Shown here: positions 50,069-57,686 of the stretch, in pieces
Position numbering within the stretch: position 1 is the stretch's first letter
Layout: the number at the start of each line of letters is the position of its first letter
The notes under the pieces: model-generated
Databases searched by the model: none
The model's input: the letters and a program-made list of their open reading frames with translations, nothing else
What the model was told of the DNA's origin: nothing
Source of the DNA: Bathymodiolus thermophilus thioautotrophic gill symbiont
GTDB taxonomy: Bacteria; Pseudomonadota; Gammaproteobacteria; PS1; Pseudothioglobaceae
Direction: 5' to 3'
NCBI RefSeq assembly: GCF_003711265.1
Contig: NZ_CP024634.1
Span: forward strand, 2,480,001-2,544,000
Length of the DNA stretch: 64,000 nt
Program-made: the position numbers and the translations under genes

Positions 50069-51958
50069 TTAAATGATTTTTCCTGAATAATTTTCAATAC
50101 CTGGATTATTTTTTACGCCTTTAATGGTTGGATGATTGACTTTTTTAAGATTAAGATGTTTTTGTTTGCGGAGATAATCTGCTGCCACATCCCACATTAA
50201 ACGACCATTGCCCACCGAACCAACTTGCGCCCAACCCGATACTTTATAAGATTTATTTGGGTCAATCGCCGTCCCCTCGTCATCAACAATATTGCTGATG
50301 CGATTACCCAAACTTTTAGCAGGATCAATTGTGTAATCCAACCCACCTATACGCACCATATCGCCACCTGACTGTAAATATGGGTCTTGCACAAATAAGT
50401 TTTCTGCAATACCTTCTAAGATGTCTTTAAGTTGCGCACCTTTTAATTCATTAACATAAGTTTCGCCGTAAGTCATTGAAGTATTGGTCATTAAATCTTC
50501 CATAGTAACATCATGCCCTGCTGGTACGCTGGTACCCCAACGCACGCCAGCTGACATGGCAAAGTCTGCGTTATGTTCTTCACGCAATGAATTAACCAAC
50601 ACTTGATCCCAAGTCCCCATAAAGTTACCACGGCGATAAAGGGTTTGCTCAGTGGTACAAAGTTTTTCGGTCAAAATTGCATCAAAAGTTTTACCAACAC
50701 GCTTTGGATTGTTGCTCATTGTACTACTGCGTGCTTCAACCACATTGCGGTCGTATTTGGTTTGACGCATTTTATTAATATATGACACCATCGCTGCATC
50801 AGGCTTAATCAAATTGGTAATAATGGGCAACATCTTATAGTTATAGCCAACCACTTTATGGTCTTTAATATCCAAATCCATCACCCCAATATACTTACCC
50901 GAACACCCTGCATTAGTTACCACGGTTGTCCCACCTGCATTTTTTACTTCAATAGGTTTTGGCATACCGTCATGCGTATGACCACCAAAAATCGCATCAA
51001 TACCACTAATGCGTGATGCCATTTTAATATCCACATCCATGCCATTATGAGAAACCAAAATCACCGCATCAGGCTTTTCATTTGCACGAATATCAGCCAC
51101 CAGTTCAATCATCTCATCTTCACGCAAGCCAAATGACCAATCTGGGAAAAAGTATTTTTGTGGATTGGCGTTTGAAGTTCTAGGAAAGGCTTGTCCAATG
51201 ACTGCAATACGATGTCCGCCCACATTTTTAATCACATAAGGCTTAAATGGTAGAGCGTCGTCCTCGTTATAAAGTCCTCTGCCATCATATTTTTCCGTCA
51301 TAGAAATGTATTTATCACCCAGCAAAGCGTCTTCTAAAATGCGCACATTTTGACCCAGAAAATCCCCTTTAAAAAAACCAATATTCTTAAGTGTCTCTTC
51401 TTCTTTGTAGGTGAATTCCCAATGCCCAACCATCACATCCACTCCCAGCATATTACACGCCTCAACCATATCGGCACCCCGCGTCCAAAGCGATGTGCCA
51501 GAGCCTTGCCAAGTATCACCCCCATCAACGGTAAGTGTATTCTGCACACCACCTGCACTCTCACGCAACGAATCTAAAACAGTTTTAATCTGACCAAAGC
51601 CACCCGTTTTGCCGTATTTAGCCGCCAATTCTTCAAAATTATTGTAAGTAAAAGCATACGCTTCAGGTGAACCGGGTTTAACGCCAATTTGTTTGAGTAA
51701 CTTATTACCCACTACATGAGGCAATTGCCCAAAAGTTGAGCCAAAACCTAAATTAACATTTGGCTCACGGAAATAATTCGGCAATAAATTACCATGGGTA
51801 TCAGTAATATGCAAAATACGCGCATTACCTGTTTTTGCCACCTCATACTTATTTTCCTGAGTAGCTAACTTATCTGCATCATTGCCACAACCACCAATCA
51901 AGCCAGCCGTCGAACCAGCACCCAAAACCTTTATAAAATCTCTACGCGTCAAAGCCAT
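50069..51958 (-). CDS. soxB: Thiosulfohydrolase SoxB
   Basis: Periplasmic dimanganese enzyme of the Sox pathway that hydrolyses the sulfonate from SoxY-bound sulfur. It has a Tat signal TRRDFIKVLG (residues 4-13), then an LIGGC segment that could be a lipobox. Metallophosphatase motifs are HITDTHGNLLP, VMVGHWEFTY, LVSHNGMDVD and IFGGHTHDGMPKP. The C-terminal nucleotidase-like domain includes GVRWGTSVPAG. Length 629 is slightly above typical. No soxXYZA lie in the window, so soxB is unlinked from those genes here. Confidence 0.95.
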   Translation of the reverse strand: MALTRRDFIKVLGAGSTAGLIGGCGNDADKLATQENKYEVAKTGNARILHITDTHGNLLPNYFREPNVNLGFGSTFGQLPHVVGNKLLKQIGVKPGSPEAYAFTYNNFEELAAKYGKTGGFGQIKTVLDSLRESAGGVQNTLTVDGGDTWQGSGTSLWTRGADMVEACNMLGVDVMVGHWEFTYKEEETLKNIGFFKGDFLGQNVRILEDALLGDKYISMTEKYDGRGLYNEDDALPFKPYVIKNVGGHRIAVIGQAFPRTSNANPQKYFFPDWSFGLREDEMIELVADIRANEKPDAVILVSHNGMDVDIKMASRISGIDAIFGGHTHDGMPKPIEVKNAGGTTVVTNAGCSGKYIGVMDLDIKDHKVVGYNYKMLPIITNLIKPDAAMVSYINKMRQTKYDRNVVEARSSTMSNNPKRVGKTFDAILTEKLCTTEQTLYRRGNFMGTWDQVLVNSLREEHNADFAMSAGVRWGTSVPAGHDVTMEDLMTNTSMTYGETYVNELKGAQLKDILEGIAENLFVQDPYLQSGGDMVRIGGLDYTIDPAKSLGNRISNIVDDEGTAIDPNKSYKVSGWAQVGSVGNGRLMWDVAADYLRKQKHLNLKKVNHPTIKGVKNNPGIENYSGKII

Positions 51959-52563
51959 TCTTCGTTCCTAGTCATTGCAAAAGGAAATAATTTTACTGCG
52001 TCTAACCCTAAAGTGCAAAACTATCACTAAATTATAATATTCTAAAATAGACTTAATATCTTTAAGACATCCCAAAACTTAAGTATAAAAAACAGCATTT
52101 TTCAATAACAAAAAAACCATAGGCATCCCTCTATAAAGCATTTAAAGTAAGGCTTTTACATAAAATATAGATGATTAGGAAAAATCAATTTTTGCTCAAC
52201 TTGGTGATTTTCTCAAACCTTGTCTTAGCAAGCACCAAGGCTGGATTTATCCCCTTAGAGGGCTCTAGGTGTCGCTGGAAAAATTACCAAGTTAGTGAAA
52301 GTGGACTCCTGATGATTGCCCATATTTATACAAAGATCTTAAAGTAACCCCTGTATTATTGATTAAAAAAATAGATATTTAACCACAAGTTCAGATTAGA
52401 AGAAATCAACAAAGAACAAAGGCTTGGAATTGACTTGTAACTGATAAATGAACTCCATTTGACCCTATAAGCGTTAAACACTTATCAAGATTAATAAAGA
52501 ACCAACAATGGGATCAAACTAATCGCCAACAGAATAAGAAATCTTAGGTTGCCGCCTAGATAT
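51959..52563. other. Long gene-free spacer upstream of soxB with an element A copy
   Basis: The only clear structure is a divergent element A copy at 52151-52340. It contains about 30 extra bases near its centre (AGAGGGCTCTAGGTGTCGC) that look like an internal insertion. 52380-52560 may be decayed IS DNA but no frame is convincing. The soxB promoter should lie near 51960-52040; I cannot pick a -35/-10 pair. Confidence 0.5.
52151..52340. repeat. Divergent element A copy with internal insertion
   Basis: Ends GGCTTTTACATAAAATAT and, inverted, AGATCTTTGTATAAATATG. The length is about 190 bp instead of about 157. Confidence 0.6.
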
Positions 52564-52602
52564 AATTAAAACACCCGACAAATTTGCCAGGGTGTTTTAA
52601 TT
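52564..52602. terminator. Perfect 13-bp hairpin after the small secreted gene
   Basis: AATTAAAACACCC and GGGTGTTTTAATT form a perfect stem. It likely ends the minus-strand small-protein transcript. Confidence 0.7.
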
Positions 52603-52627
52603 GCAAATCTTTTGCATAAGTCTTTAC

Positions 52628-52999
52628 TTAAAGTATGATACCTATACCTATCTCTCTCAATATCGTGTCTTTTATATTCAGTGTAGAATTACCCGCTACC
52701 ACCTTTGCTCCCCTTACATCTCCTTGCAACAGTTTTTGTATAATTTGTGCATCAAAACTACTGTCGGTTGCCACCTTGATATCTAACTTCGCCGCCTTCC
52801 AAATATCTCCAAAAAAACCTGCTCCTTTCACTTTTTGCATTGAAGATTCGCTCATCGCAAGTGAACCAGTATTTTGTAGAAATACTGGGGAAGAAACAAC
52901 TGGGTTTTGACTTAGATTGGAATTTGCCATGCTAACACCCGAAGATACTACTCCTGTGACAATCACAATTGGTACCAATATTTTTTTTAAATTAAACAT
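52628..52999 (-). CDS. Small Sec-exported protein with GA-type C39 leader motif, paralogue 1
   Basis: 123 residues, family not recognised. Residues 1-25 are a Sec signal peptide (MFNLKKILVPIVIVTG, cleavage after SMA). A short linker is followed by MSESSMQKVKGA (49-60), which fits the bacteriocin-type double-glycine leader pattern at -12, -11, -7, -4, -2 and -1. The rest (GFFGDIWKAAKLDIKVATD onward) is the predicted released core. The first 60 residues are almost the same as in the paralogue at 53808, while the core is more divergent, as in leader-plus-variable-core systems. About 115 bp of upstream DNA are also shared with that gene. Proposed substrate of the C39 peptidase at 54250. Confidence 0.7.
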   Translation of the reverse strand: MFNLKKILVPIVIVTGVVSSGVSMANSNLSQNPVVSSPVFLQNTGSLAMSESSMQKVKGAGFFGDIWKAAKLDIKVATDSSFDAQIIQKLLQGDVRGAKVVAGNSTLNIKDTILREIGIGIIL

Positions 53000-53115
53000 A
53001 TACTCTCCCTATTAAGATTACAATTGATTAGTTCAATCAAACTTTTGCGAAAAACTCGCATGTAAATGTAATTAATTCTATTAGGAATTAATCAATTTAT
53101 TTGAAAATAATAACA
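53000..53115 (-). promoter_or_regulatory. Conserved leader of small secreted gene 1
   Basis: This region is the inverted counterpart of 53695-53807. Three inverted repeats are kept in both copies: TTAATTC-N6-GAATTAA, GCGAG-TTT-TTCGC and TTGAT-N7-ATCAA. Shine-Dalgarno is GGGAG. The conservation is stronger than in the protein cores, so it is likely a shared promoter/operator. Confidence 0.6.
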
Positions 53116-53181
53116 CACTTCCCTCTAAAGAAAAAGTTTTTTTATAAAAAAGTTTTTGTGTAAATAATTTTTCTAGGACAC

Positions 53182-53640
53182 TCAGTAGTTTTCACTCATT
53201 ACTAACTGCGAATCCATGGTATTGGATGTCTTATGTGGTAACACTACTTTAGAATGCCAATTGATAATAGTTATCATATACGCTATGCCACCTGCAACCC
53301 CGATGTAAATGATGTCTGTAGACCAAACTTGATTGGCATGGTTAATACCAGGACCTTGAAGTTTGTAACTGTGCTTCTTGTGTGTTTTGATTGATATAGT
53401 TGCATTAACTTGTTTAACTACCAATACTGCCTTTAAGCCCAGTTTTTAATGATAGCGTACAATCGTATTTAGGCTTACCTTGTAGCCGTCTTCAAGCAAT
53501 TGTTAATGTACTTTTTTTCGCCGTAAATGGATATGCGTTCAAATACTTTGCTAATGTGATTTTTGACGGTTTGCTTATTTTTTCGCTTGATTTAACGGTT
53601 CTGAAATAAGGAAAGTTAAATTGCTGGGATTTCATAAAAG
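53182..53640 (-). pseudogene. IS3-family transposase remnant
   Basis: The longest piece (53182-53424) reads NQVWSTDIIYIGVAGGIAYM, the integrase-core signature of IS3-type OrfB. Upstream, in other frames, YGEKKYINNCL and similar pieces match the HTH_21 segment. Frame changes and a missing C-terminus with its catalytic Glu make it inactive. It lies between the two divergent small secreted genes and may have created their inverted arrangement. Confidence 0.7.
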
Positions 53641-53694
53641 CCTTCTTTAGTAAGAAAATATTTTTTTTGAAAAATATTCATTTTTTAAAAAAAA

Positions 53695-53807
53695 ATATGT
53701 TATTATTGGATTTAAATTAATTAATTCCCAACGGAGTTAATTACATTTTATGCGAATTTTTCGCAAAAGTTTGATTGAGCTGATCAATTGTAATTCTAAG
53801 GGGCTAT
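53695..53807 (+). promoter_or_regulatory. Conserved leader of small secreted gene 2
   Basis: Matches the inverted 53000-53115 leader over about 110 bp. The palindromes here are TTAATTC-N6-GAGTTAA (one mismatch), GCGAA-TTT-TTCGC and TTGAT-N7-ATCAA. Shine-Dalgarno is AAGGGG. Confidence 0.6.
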
Positions 53808-54185
53808 ATGTTTAATTTAAAAAAAATATTGACAGGGGCTGTTATTGCTACAGGGTTAGCATCTTCAGGTATTAGCATGGCAAATTCCAATTCTTCTCCA
53901 GCATTTCTACAAAATACCGGTTCACTTGCGATGAGCGAATCTTCAATGCAAAAAGTGAAAGGAGCAGGTTTTCTTTCAGATGTTTGGACAGCGATGAAGG
54001 TAGATATTAAAATAGCAACCCATCCTATATATGCTGTAAAAATTGCACGCAAACTGCTTAACGGGGATGTAAAAGGGGCAGAAAAGGTAATGTTCAAGAA
54101 TAATGTTGAAATGAATGCAGGAACGCTGTGGAAAAATTCTTACCTATACAGCATAAAAAAAACAATTGGCCTTATACCCCTATAA
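53808..54185 (+). CDS. Small Sec-exported protein with GA-type C39 leader motif, paralogue 2
   Basis: 125 residues. Signal peptide 1-25 (MFNLKKILTGAVIATG, then SMA). FLQNTGSLAMSESSMQKVK then GA is identical to paralogue 1. The predicted core starts GFLSDVWTAMKVDIKIATH and shares KLLNGDVKGAEKV with paralogue 1, but the C-terminal third differs. It is followed on the same strand by the C39 peptidase and the beta-barrel gene, with a fragment of element A between. The function of the core is unknown; toxin, adhesin or signalling peptide are all open. Confidence 0.7.
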   Translation: MFNLKKILTGAVIATGLASSGISMANSNSSPAFLQNTGSLAMSESSMQKVKGAGFLSDVWTAMKVDIKIATHPIYAVKIARKLLNGDVKGAEKVMFKNNVEMNAGTLWKNSYLYSIKKTIGLIPL

Positions 54186-54195
54186 AAAACTTGTA

Positions 54196-54213
54196 ATTTA
54201 TGCAAAGGTCTCA
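54196..54213. repeat. Solo end of element A
   Basis: ATTTATGCAAAGGTCTC alone, between the small secreted gene and the peptidase gene. Confidence 0.55.
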
Positions 54214-54249
54214 AAGAAAATTGTGTTTTTAATTTACTAGAGGTAAAAA

Positions 54250-54858
54250 ATAAAATATATTTTCATAATTCTGGCTTTCCTAGGAATTTCTTTTTCTGTT
54301 TTTTCAGAAAAAAATTTTAAAAATTGGCAAGATTTAAAATTTAAAAATGTCACACCACAACTGTACGATTTTAGTTGTGGTGTGGCTGCGTTAACGACAC
54401 TATTCAATTATCAATTTGGTAGGAATACTAAGGAGCAAAAACTTTTACTTGGTTATTTAAAAAGTCTGTCGAAAAAACGGCAGAACAAAATAACAGAGCT
54501 TGGACTTTCTCTTTTTGAGTTAAAAGAAATCGGAGAATACTCTGGGTTCCAAGTTTATGTTGTTAGAATTCCATTTCAAGGCTTGGTAAAAACAAATAAA
54601 CCGGCGTTGGTTTATATTGAAAATGAAAAGTTCAAGCACTTTGTCGTGTTTCGTGGATTTAAGCAAGGTAAAGTTTTTCTAGCCGACTCTTCAATTGGTA
54701 ATCGTTCGATCCTTCCCAAAGATTTTATAAAATTGTGGAAAGGAACCGCAGCGTTGTTTCTTGTCAGTAACAAAGAAAAAGATTTGAATATCTTAGATAT
54801 TCATAATAAAGAATTAATTTTCCCTCAATATAGAGCAATAGAGGGCATGTTGAGATAA
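54250..54858 (+). CDS. Periplasmic C39-type (double-glycine) peptidase with an ATA at the start position
   Basis: Stand-alone C39 cysteine peptidase, about 202 residues, without an ABC transporter. Read from 54250 it has a signal peptide (KYIFIILAFLGISFSVFS). The catalytic block is TPQLYDFSCGVAALTTLF with the oxyanion Gln and the Cys, the His is in FKHFVVFRG and the Asp in VFLADSSIGNRS. It belongs with predicted double-glycine peptidases such as FapD. The expected start codon, right after GAGG-7bp, is ATA instead of ATG. The only standard upstream-usable codon is GTG at 54382, which would remove the catalytic Cys. Either ATA is used, or the gene is newly inactivated. The rest is undamaged. 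Confidence 0.7.
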   Translation: MKYIFIILAFLGISFSVFSEKNFKNWQDLKFKNVTPQLYDFSCGVAALTTLFNYQFGRNTKEQKLLLGYLKSLSKKRQNKITELGLSLFELKEIGEYSGFQVYVVRIPFQGLVKTNKPALVYIENEKFKHFVVFRGFKQGKVFLADSSIGNRSILPKDFIKLWKGTAALFLVSNKEKDLNILDIHNKELIFPQYRAIEGMLR

Positions 54859-54863
54859 TTTAC

Positions 54864-54890
54864 AAGCGAGGTGTTGGCTCGCTTTTTTTA
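54864..54890 (+). terminator. Terminator after the C39 peptidase
   Basis: AAGCGAG and CTCGCTT arms with a 7-base loop, followed by a run of T. It separates the peptidase from the barrel gene, unless read through. Confidence 0.75.
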
Positions 54891-54898
54891 AAATATTG

Positions 54899-54979
54899 CA
54901 AGATCTTTGTATGAGTGTGGACGATTAACAAAATTCAATTTTGCTAAAGTGGTGATTTTATTAAACCTTATCTCAACAA
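54899..54979. repeat. Left half of element A
   Basis: AGATCTTTGTATGAGTGTG and the following core match element A. It is cut off where element C begins. Confidence 0.6.
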
Positions 54980-55056
54980 GAGACCCCTGTATTAGACATA
55001 AATATGAACTAAAGGCCAACTTTTATTCAACATCCATGTCTAAATGTAGGGGTCTC
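54980..55056. repeat. Element C, 77-bp palindromic element
   Basis: GAGACCCCTGTATTAGACAT at the left and GAGACCCCTACATTTAGACA (inverted) at the right. No coding capacity. Its ends share AGACCCCT with the IS5-family element at 21981. It sits 36 bp upstream of the barrel gene start. Confidence 0.7.
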
Positions 55057-55091
55057 GTCGTATGTTTTCTTTTTAATTAAAGGGGTAAAAA

Positions 55092-55928
55092 ATGAAAAAA
55101 ACCTTTAAAGCAATCATTACTGGTATTTTGTTTTTAGTTTTTTCACAAAATTCTCTTGCAGAGGAGGAGGGTAAAGTTGGGATCAAATCAAAAGATGATT
55201 TAAAAGCCTATTTAGAGATGTTTAGAAATTCTCATTCTTTGTTGAAAAAAGGAAAATTTAGATTTACAGAATCACTGTCTTATCAATTTGATGGAAATTC
55301 AACACTTTTTACGGAAGAGTCTTTAAGGGTTATTAACTTATATTCTAGTTTAGAATACGGGTTAACAAAAAACATTGGCATCTATGGGGTTTTTTTGTAT
55401 TCTAATGCTTCTAAAAATGTAAAAACAGCCTACACCAATAATGAAGAAACAATCGTCGCCAATATTAAAGAATCTTCTAATTCTAGATTTTCAAAAATTG
55501 GCATTAAAAAAGTTATATTTTTGGAAGAAAATAACTTTCCAGAATTGGTGTTAGACTTCTCATTTTCTGGCAAAAATAAAGAAAAAAATAAAACGATTTC
55601 CTCTAAAATTAATTTGATAAAATCTTTCGACCCCATTGTTTTATTGGGTAGTTTTGGCTTAAATTATGAGACTGATTCATATAAAAAATCTGTTGCTTTG
55701 GTCGGAGGAATTGGTTTTGGAATCAACGACAAAATAGCATTGGGCTCTGATTTATCTTGGTCTATTCCAATTGGCAATAATTTTGATTCAAAAAAAGATA
55801 ACGCTATGCTTTCGGGTAGAGTTATTATCACTTCTGCACAAGATACTTTTGAACCATCGGTAAGCTTTGGTTTGACGGAATTTTCTCCAGATATGTCTTT
55901 AGGAATTTCTTGGTCAAGAAGATTCTAA
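55092..55928 (+). CDS. Outer-membrane beta-barrel protein beside the C39 peptidase
   Basis: 278 residues, family not recognised for certain. The Sec signal peptide covers residues 1-23 (ending SLA). A short helical segment with DDLKAYLEMF follows. Then come alternating amphipathic strands and a C-terminal aromatic end GISWSRRF, typical of outer-membrane barrels. Shine-Dalgarno is AAAGGGG with the same GGTAAAAA context as the peptidase gene. Known C39-barrel pairs, such as FapD-FapF, suggest an export pore. This is inference. Confidence 0.65.
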   Translation: MKKTFKAIITGILFLVFSQNSLAEEEGKVGIKSKDDLKAYLEMFRNSHSLLKKGKFRFTESLSYQFDGNSTLFTEESLRVINLYSSLEYGLTKNIGIYGVFLYSNASKNVKTAYTNNEETIVANIKESSNSRFSKIGIKKVIFLEENNFPELVLDFSFSGKNKEKNKTISSKINLIKSFDPIVLLGSFGLNYETDSYKKSVALVGGIGFGINDKIALGSDLSWSIPIGNNFDSKKDNAMLSGRVIITSAQDTFEPSVSFGLTEFSPDMSLGISWSRRF

Positions 55929-56034
55929 AGGAGATGATTCTGCTGTTTAGGGAGAATACAACTAATACTATTGAATTATTAAACTCAATGATCAAAAAAA
56001 ACCATCAAAAAACAGAAAGATTTTTAATAATAAC

Positions 56035-56188
56035 AAGGTCTTTGCATAAATATAAATAATCATCAAAATCCACTTTTTACCCACTTGTCAATTCTTTAGG
56101 CCCAGCCTTGGCATTGCCAGGATAAGGTTCAAAGAAATTGCCAATTGATCAAGAATTGAATTTTGATGATTATTTATACCAAGGCCTC
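56035..56188. repeat. Element A copy
   Basis: 154 bp, ends AGGTCTTTGCATAAATAT and, inverted, GAGGCCTTGGTATAAATA. Full length with decayed arms. Confidence 0.75.
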
Positions 56189-56204
56189 AATTTACATCTA
56201 TACC

Positions 56205-56363
56205 ATTTTCTAAAATAAACCAAACAATATAGCGCTTTATAATCACCCAAATATTAGTGGTAAAAATACCTAATTATTGATAGCGTGGATATTTTGTTAC
56301 TGTTAATACTTGAGATGAGGATAAACGCCAGATTGTTTGCTTTATTCTTGAAAATAGTATTAC
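56205..56363. repeat. Element B, intact copy
   Basis: About 159 bp, no coding capacity. The ends are inverted: ATACCATTTTCTAAAATAAA on the left and AATACTATTTTCAAGAATAA (reverse complement) on the right, with further pairing to AACAATNTGGCG. Remnants of the same element are at 2968-3001/3158-3222, 20985-21008, 21811-21866 and 23308-23334. The right end supplies the TAA stop of the gene at 56360. Confidence 0.65.
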
Positions 56364-57157
56364 AAAGAGCCAGTACCGCAAGCACCTTCCGACTCAGAAT
56401 CACCTGTCAAATCCCACACAAAATCTTCCTCTTGAGGTGCATTTTCTACTTTATTTTTCCAACCTCGAGACATATAATATCCACTATTTCCAGATTCAAG
56501 TTCAATGCGATCCACTCCTGCCTCTTGATATCTGCGAACTATATGACCCAAGAGTGATGACCCTCCTCCCTTAACAATTGTCGTCTGACCGCCTACCAGT
56601 CCCTCAGGGTTTGCCACAAGTATTCTAATTTGAGGGGTTACCCCTACTGTATTGTCAGTGTAGGCTATAGCCTCCACCTCCCCTTTGTAAAGGGCAACAT
56701 GGACTTCTTGTTGCATGGGCGTTAGACTGGTTTCAGAATATTCCAAATCATTATTAACATCTGTAGACATAACAGTTGAGAGTTTTGAGGAATGACTAGC
56801 CTCAGAGGGGCCAAAATTAATGTCAAATGCTCCCCATTTAGACAAAATGGGCTCAATATCTTCTTTGTATCCTGCAATATCTTCTGCGATTTTTAAATCA
56901 TAGGTTTTAAATTGAAAATCATTGTCTAAATCAAACACTTTATACAATTCATTTGTAACTGGATTTATTTCAAAATGATAAGGGGGGAATGCATTTTCCC
57001 CGAATTGATATGTCTGAGGATTAATATACAATGTACCGGCATAAAGCAAACCGCTACAAATTATAGTTATTAATAATAAGGTTTTTAAAAAACCAAAAAA
57101 AAATAGTGTTAAATTGAATTTGCATGTTTCTAAAAAGTTGTACGATTTGGGGTGCAA
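56360..57157 (-). CDS. Membrane-anchored protein with GNAT-like C-terminal domain
   Basis: 265 residues, not firmly recognised. A single N-terminal membrane segment (about 18-41) is followed by a long polar region. The C-terminal part has GGGSSLLGHIVRRYQEAG, RIELESGNSGYYMSRGW, a pattern like acetyl-CoA-binding and final strand-helix elements of GNAT acetyltransferases. The classical R/QxxGxG loop is replaced by VKGGGSSLLG. It could be an envelope-tethered acetyltransferase or a toxin-type domain. There is no obvious immunity partner. Its stop lies in the end of element B. Confidence 0.45.
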   Translation of the reverse strand: MHPKSYNFLETCKFNLTLFFFGFLKTLLLITIICSGLLYAGTLYINPQTYQFGENAFPPYHFEINPVTNELYKVFDLDNDFQFKTYDLKIAEDIAGYKEDIEPILSKWGAFDINFGPSEASHSSKLSTVMSTDVNNDLEYSETSLTPMQQEVHVALYKGEVEAIAYTDNTVGVTPQIRILVANPEGLVGGQTTIVKGGGSSLLGHIVRRYQEAGVDRIELESGNSGYYMSRGWKNKVENAPQEEDFVWDLTGDSESEGACGTGSL

Positions 57158-57291
57158 AAAAATAGTGTATTTTTCTAAATCTCAGGAACCTTCAAGGGGA
57201 TTCTAAAGTTAGTAACTAAAATCAAAAACGATTTTTTCACCCTTATTTCAAGGTTTATCTTGTTATTACTATAAAAATATTCACTCCATTG

Positions 57292-57445
57292 GAGACCTTT
57301 GCATAAATATAAATAATCATCAGGAATCCACTTTTCACCCACTTGGTAATTTTTTAAACCCAGCCTTAGCCCTGCTAGGACAAGGTTTAAGAAAATTACC
57401 AAGTGGGCAAAAATTGAATATCATCCATATTTATGCAAAGGTCTC
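57292..57445. repeat. Element A, near-consensus copy
   Basis: Ends GAGACCTTTGCATAAATAT on both sides (inverted). ATT flanks each outer G (…ATT-GGAGACC and GGTCTCC-ATT), a possible 3-bp target duplication. Confidence 0.8.
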
Positions 57446-57574
57446 CATTAAATGAGAAAATTTACTTTTATCATTTGTCAAGTATACCACTTCCGAATGT
57501 TTTAGAGAATTTAAAAAATCTAAAAATAGAAGCCCAAAATCTAGCACCACCTATTACTCCGCCTACATTTATAG

Positions 57575-57669
57575 CCCTTTGTATAAATATGAATCATCAT
57601 CAAAACCTACCTTTTACCAGGTTGGAAAAAATTGAATTTTGCCAATCATCCATATTTATACAGAGGTCT
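57575..57669. repeat. Internally deleted element A
   Basis: Both ends are present (CCCTTTGTATAAATATG and, inverted, AGACCTCTGTATAAATATG) but the core is missing, giving about 95 bp. Confidence 0.65.
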
Positions 57670-57674
57670 ATCGT

Positions 57675-57680
57675 TATAAT
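57675..57680 (+). promoter_or_regulatory. Putative murE -10 with no leader
   Basis: TATAAT ends 7 bp before the murE ATG and no Shine-Dalgarno lies between, so the transcript may start at or next to the start codon. Confidence 0.4.
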
Positions 57681-57686
57681 ACTCAC

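Larger units (their letters stand above)
57158..57686. other. Gene-free stretch with two element A copies before murE
   Basis: 57158-57290 shows nothing recognisable. 57292-57445 is element A. 57446-57574 shows nothing clear. 57575-57669 is a shortened element A. A TATAAT at 57675-57680 is the best murE promoter -10. Confidence 0.6.

Noticed and set aside
52380-52560. Possible decayed IS30-like transposase fragments (for example LEEINKEQRLGID)
   Set aside because: Matches are short and split over frames. I cannot separate this from chance.
52628-54185. Classical microcin or class II bacteriocin operon
   Set aside because: The small proteins have Sec signal peptides before the GA motif, and no ABC exporter or immunity gene is seen. 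The motif fits but the standard export route does not.
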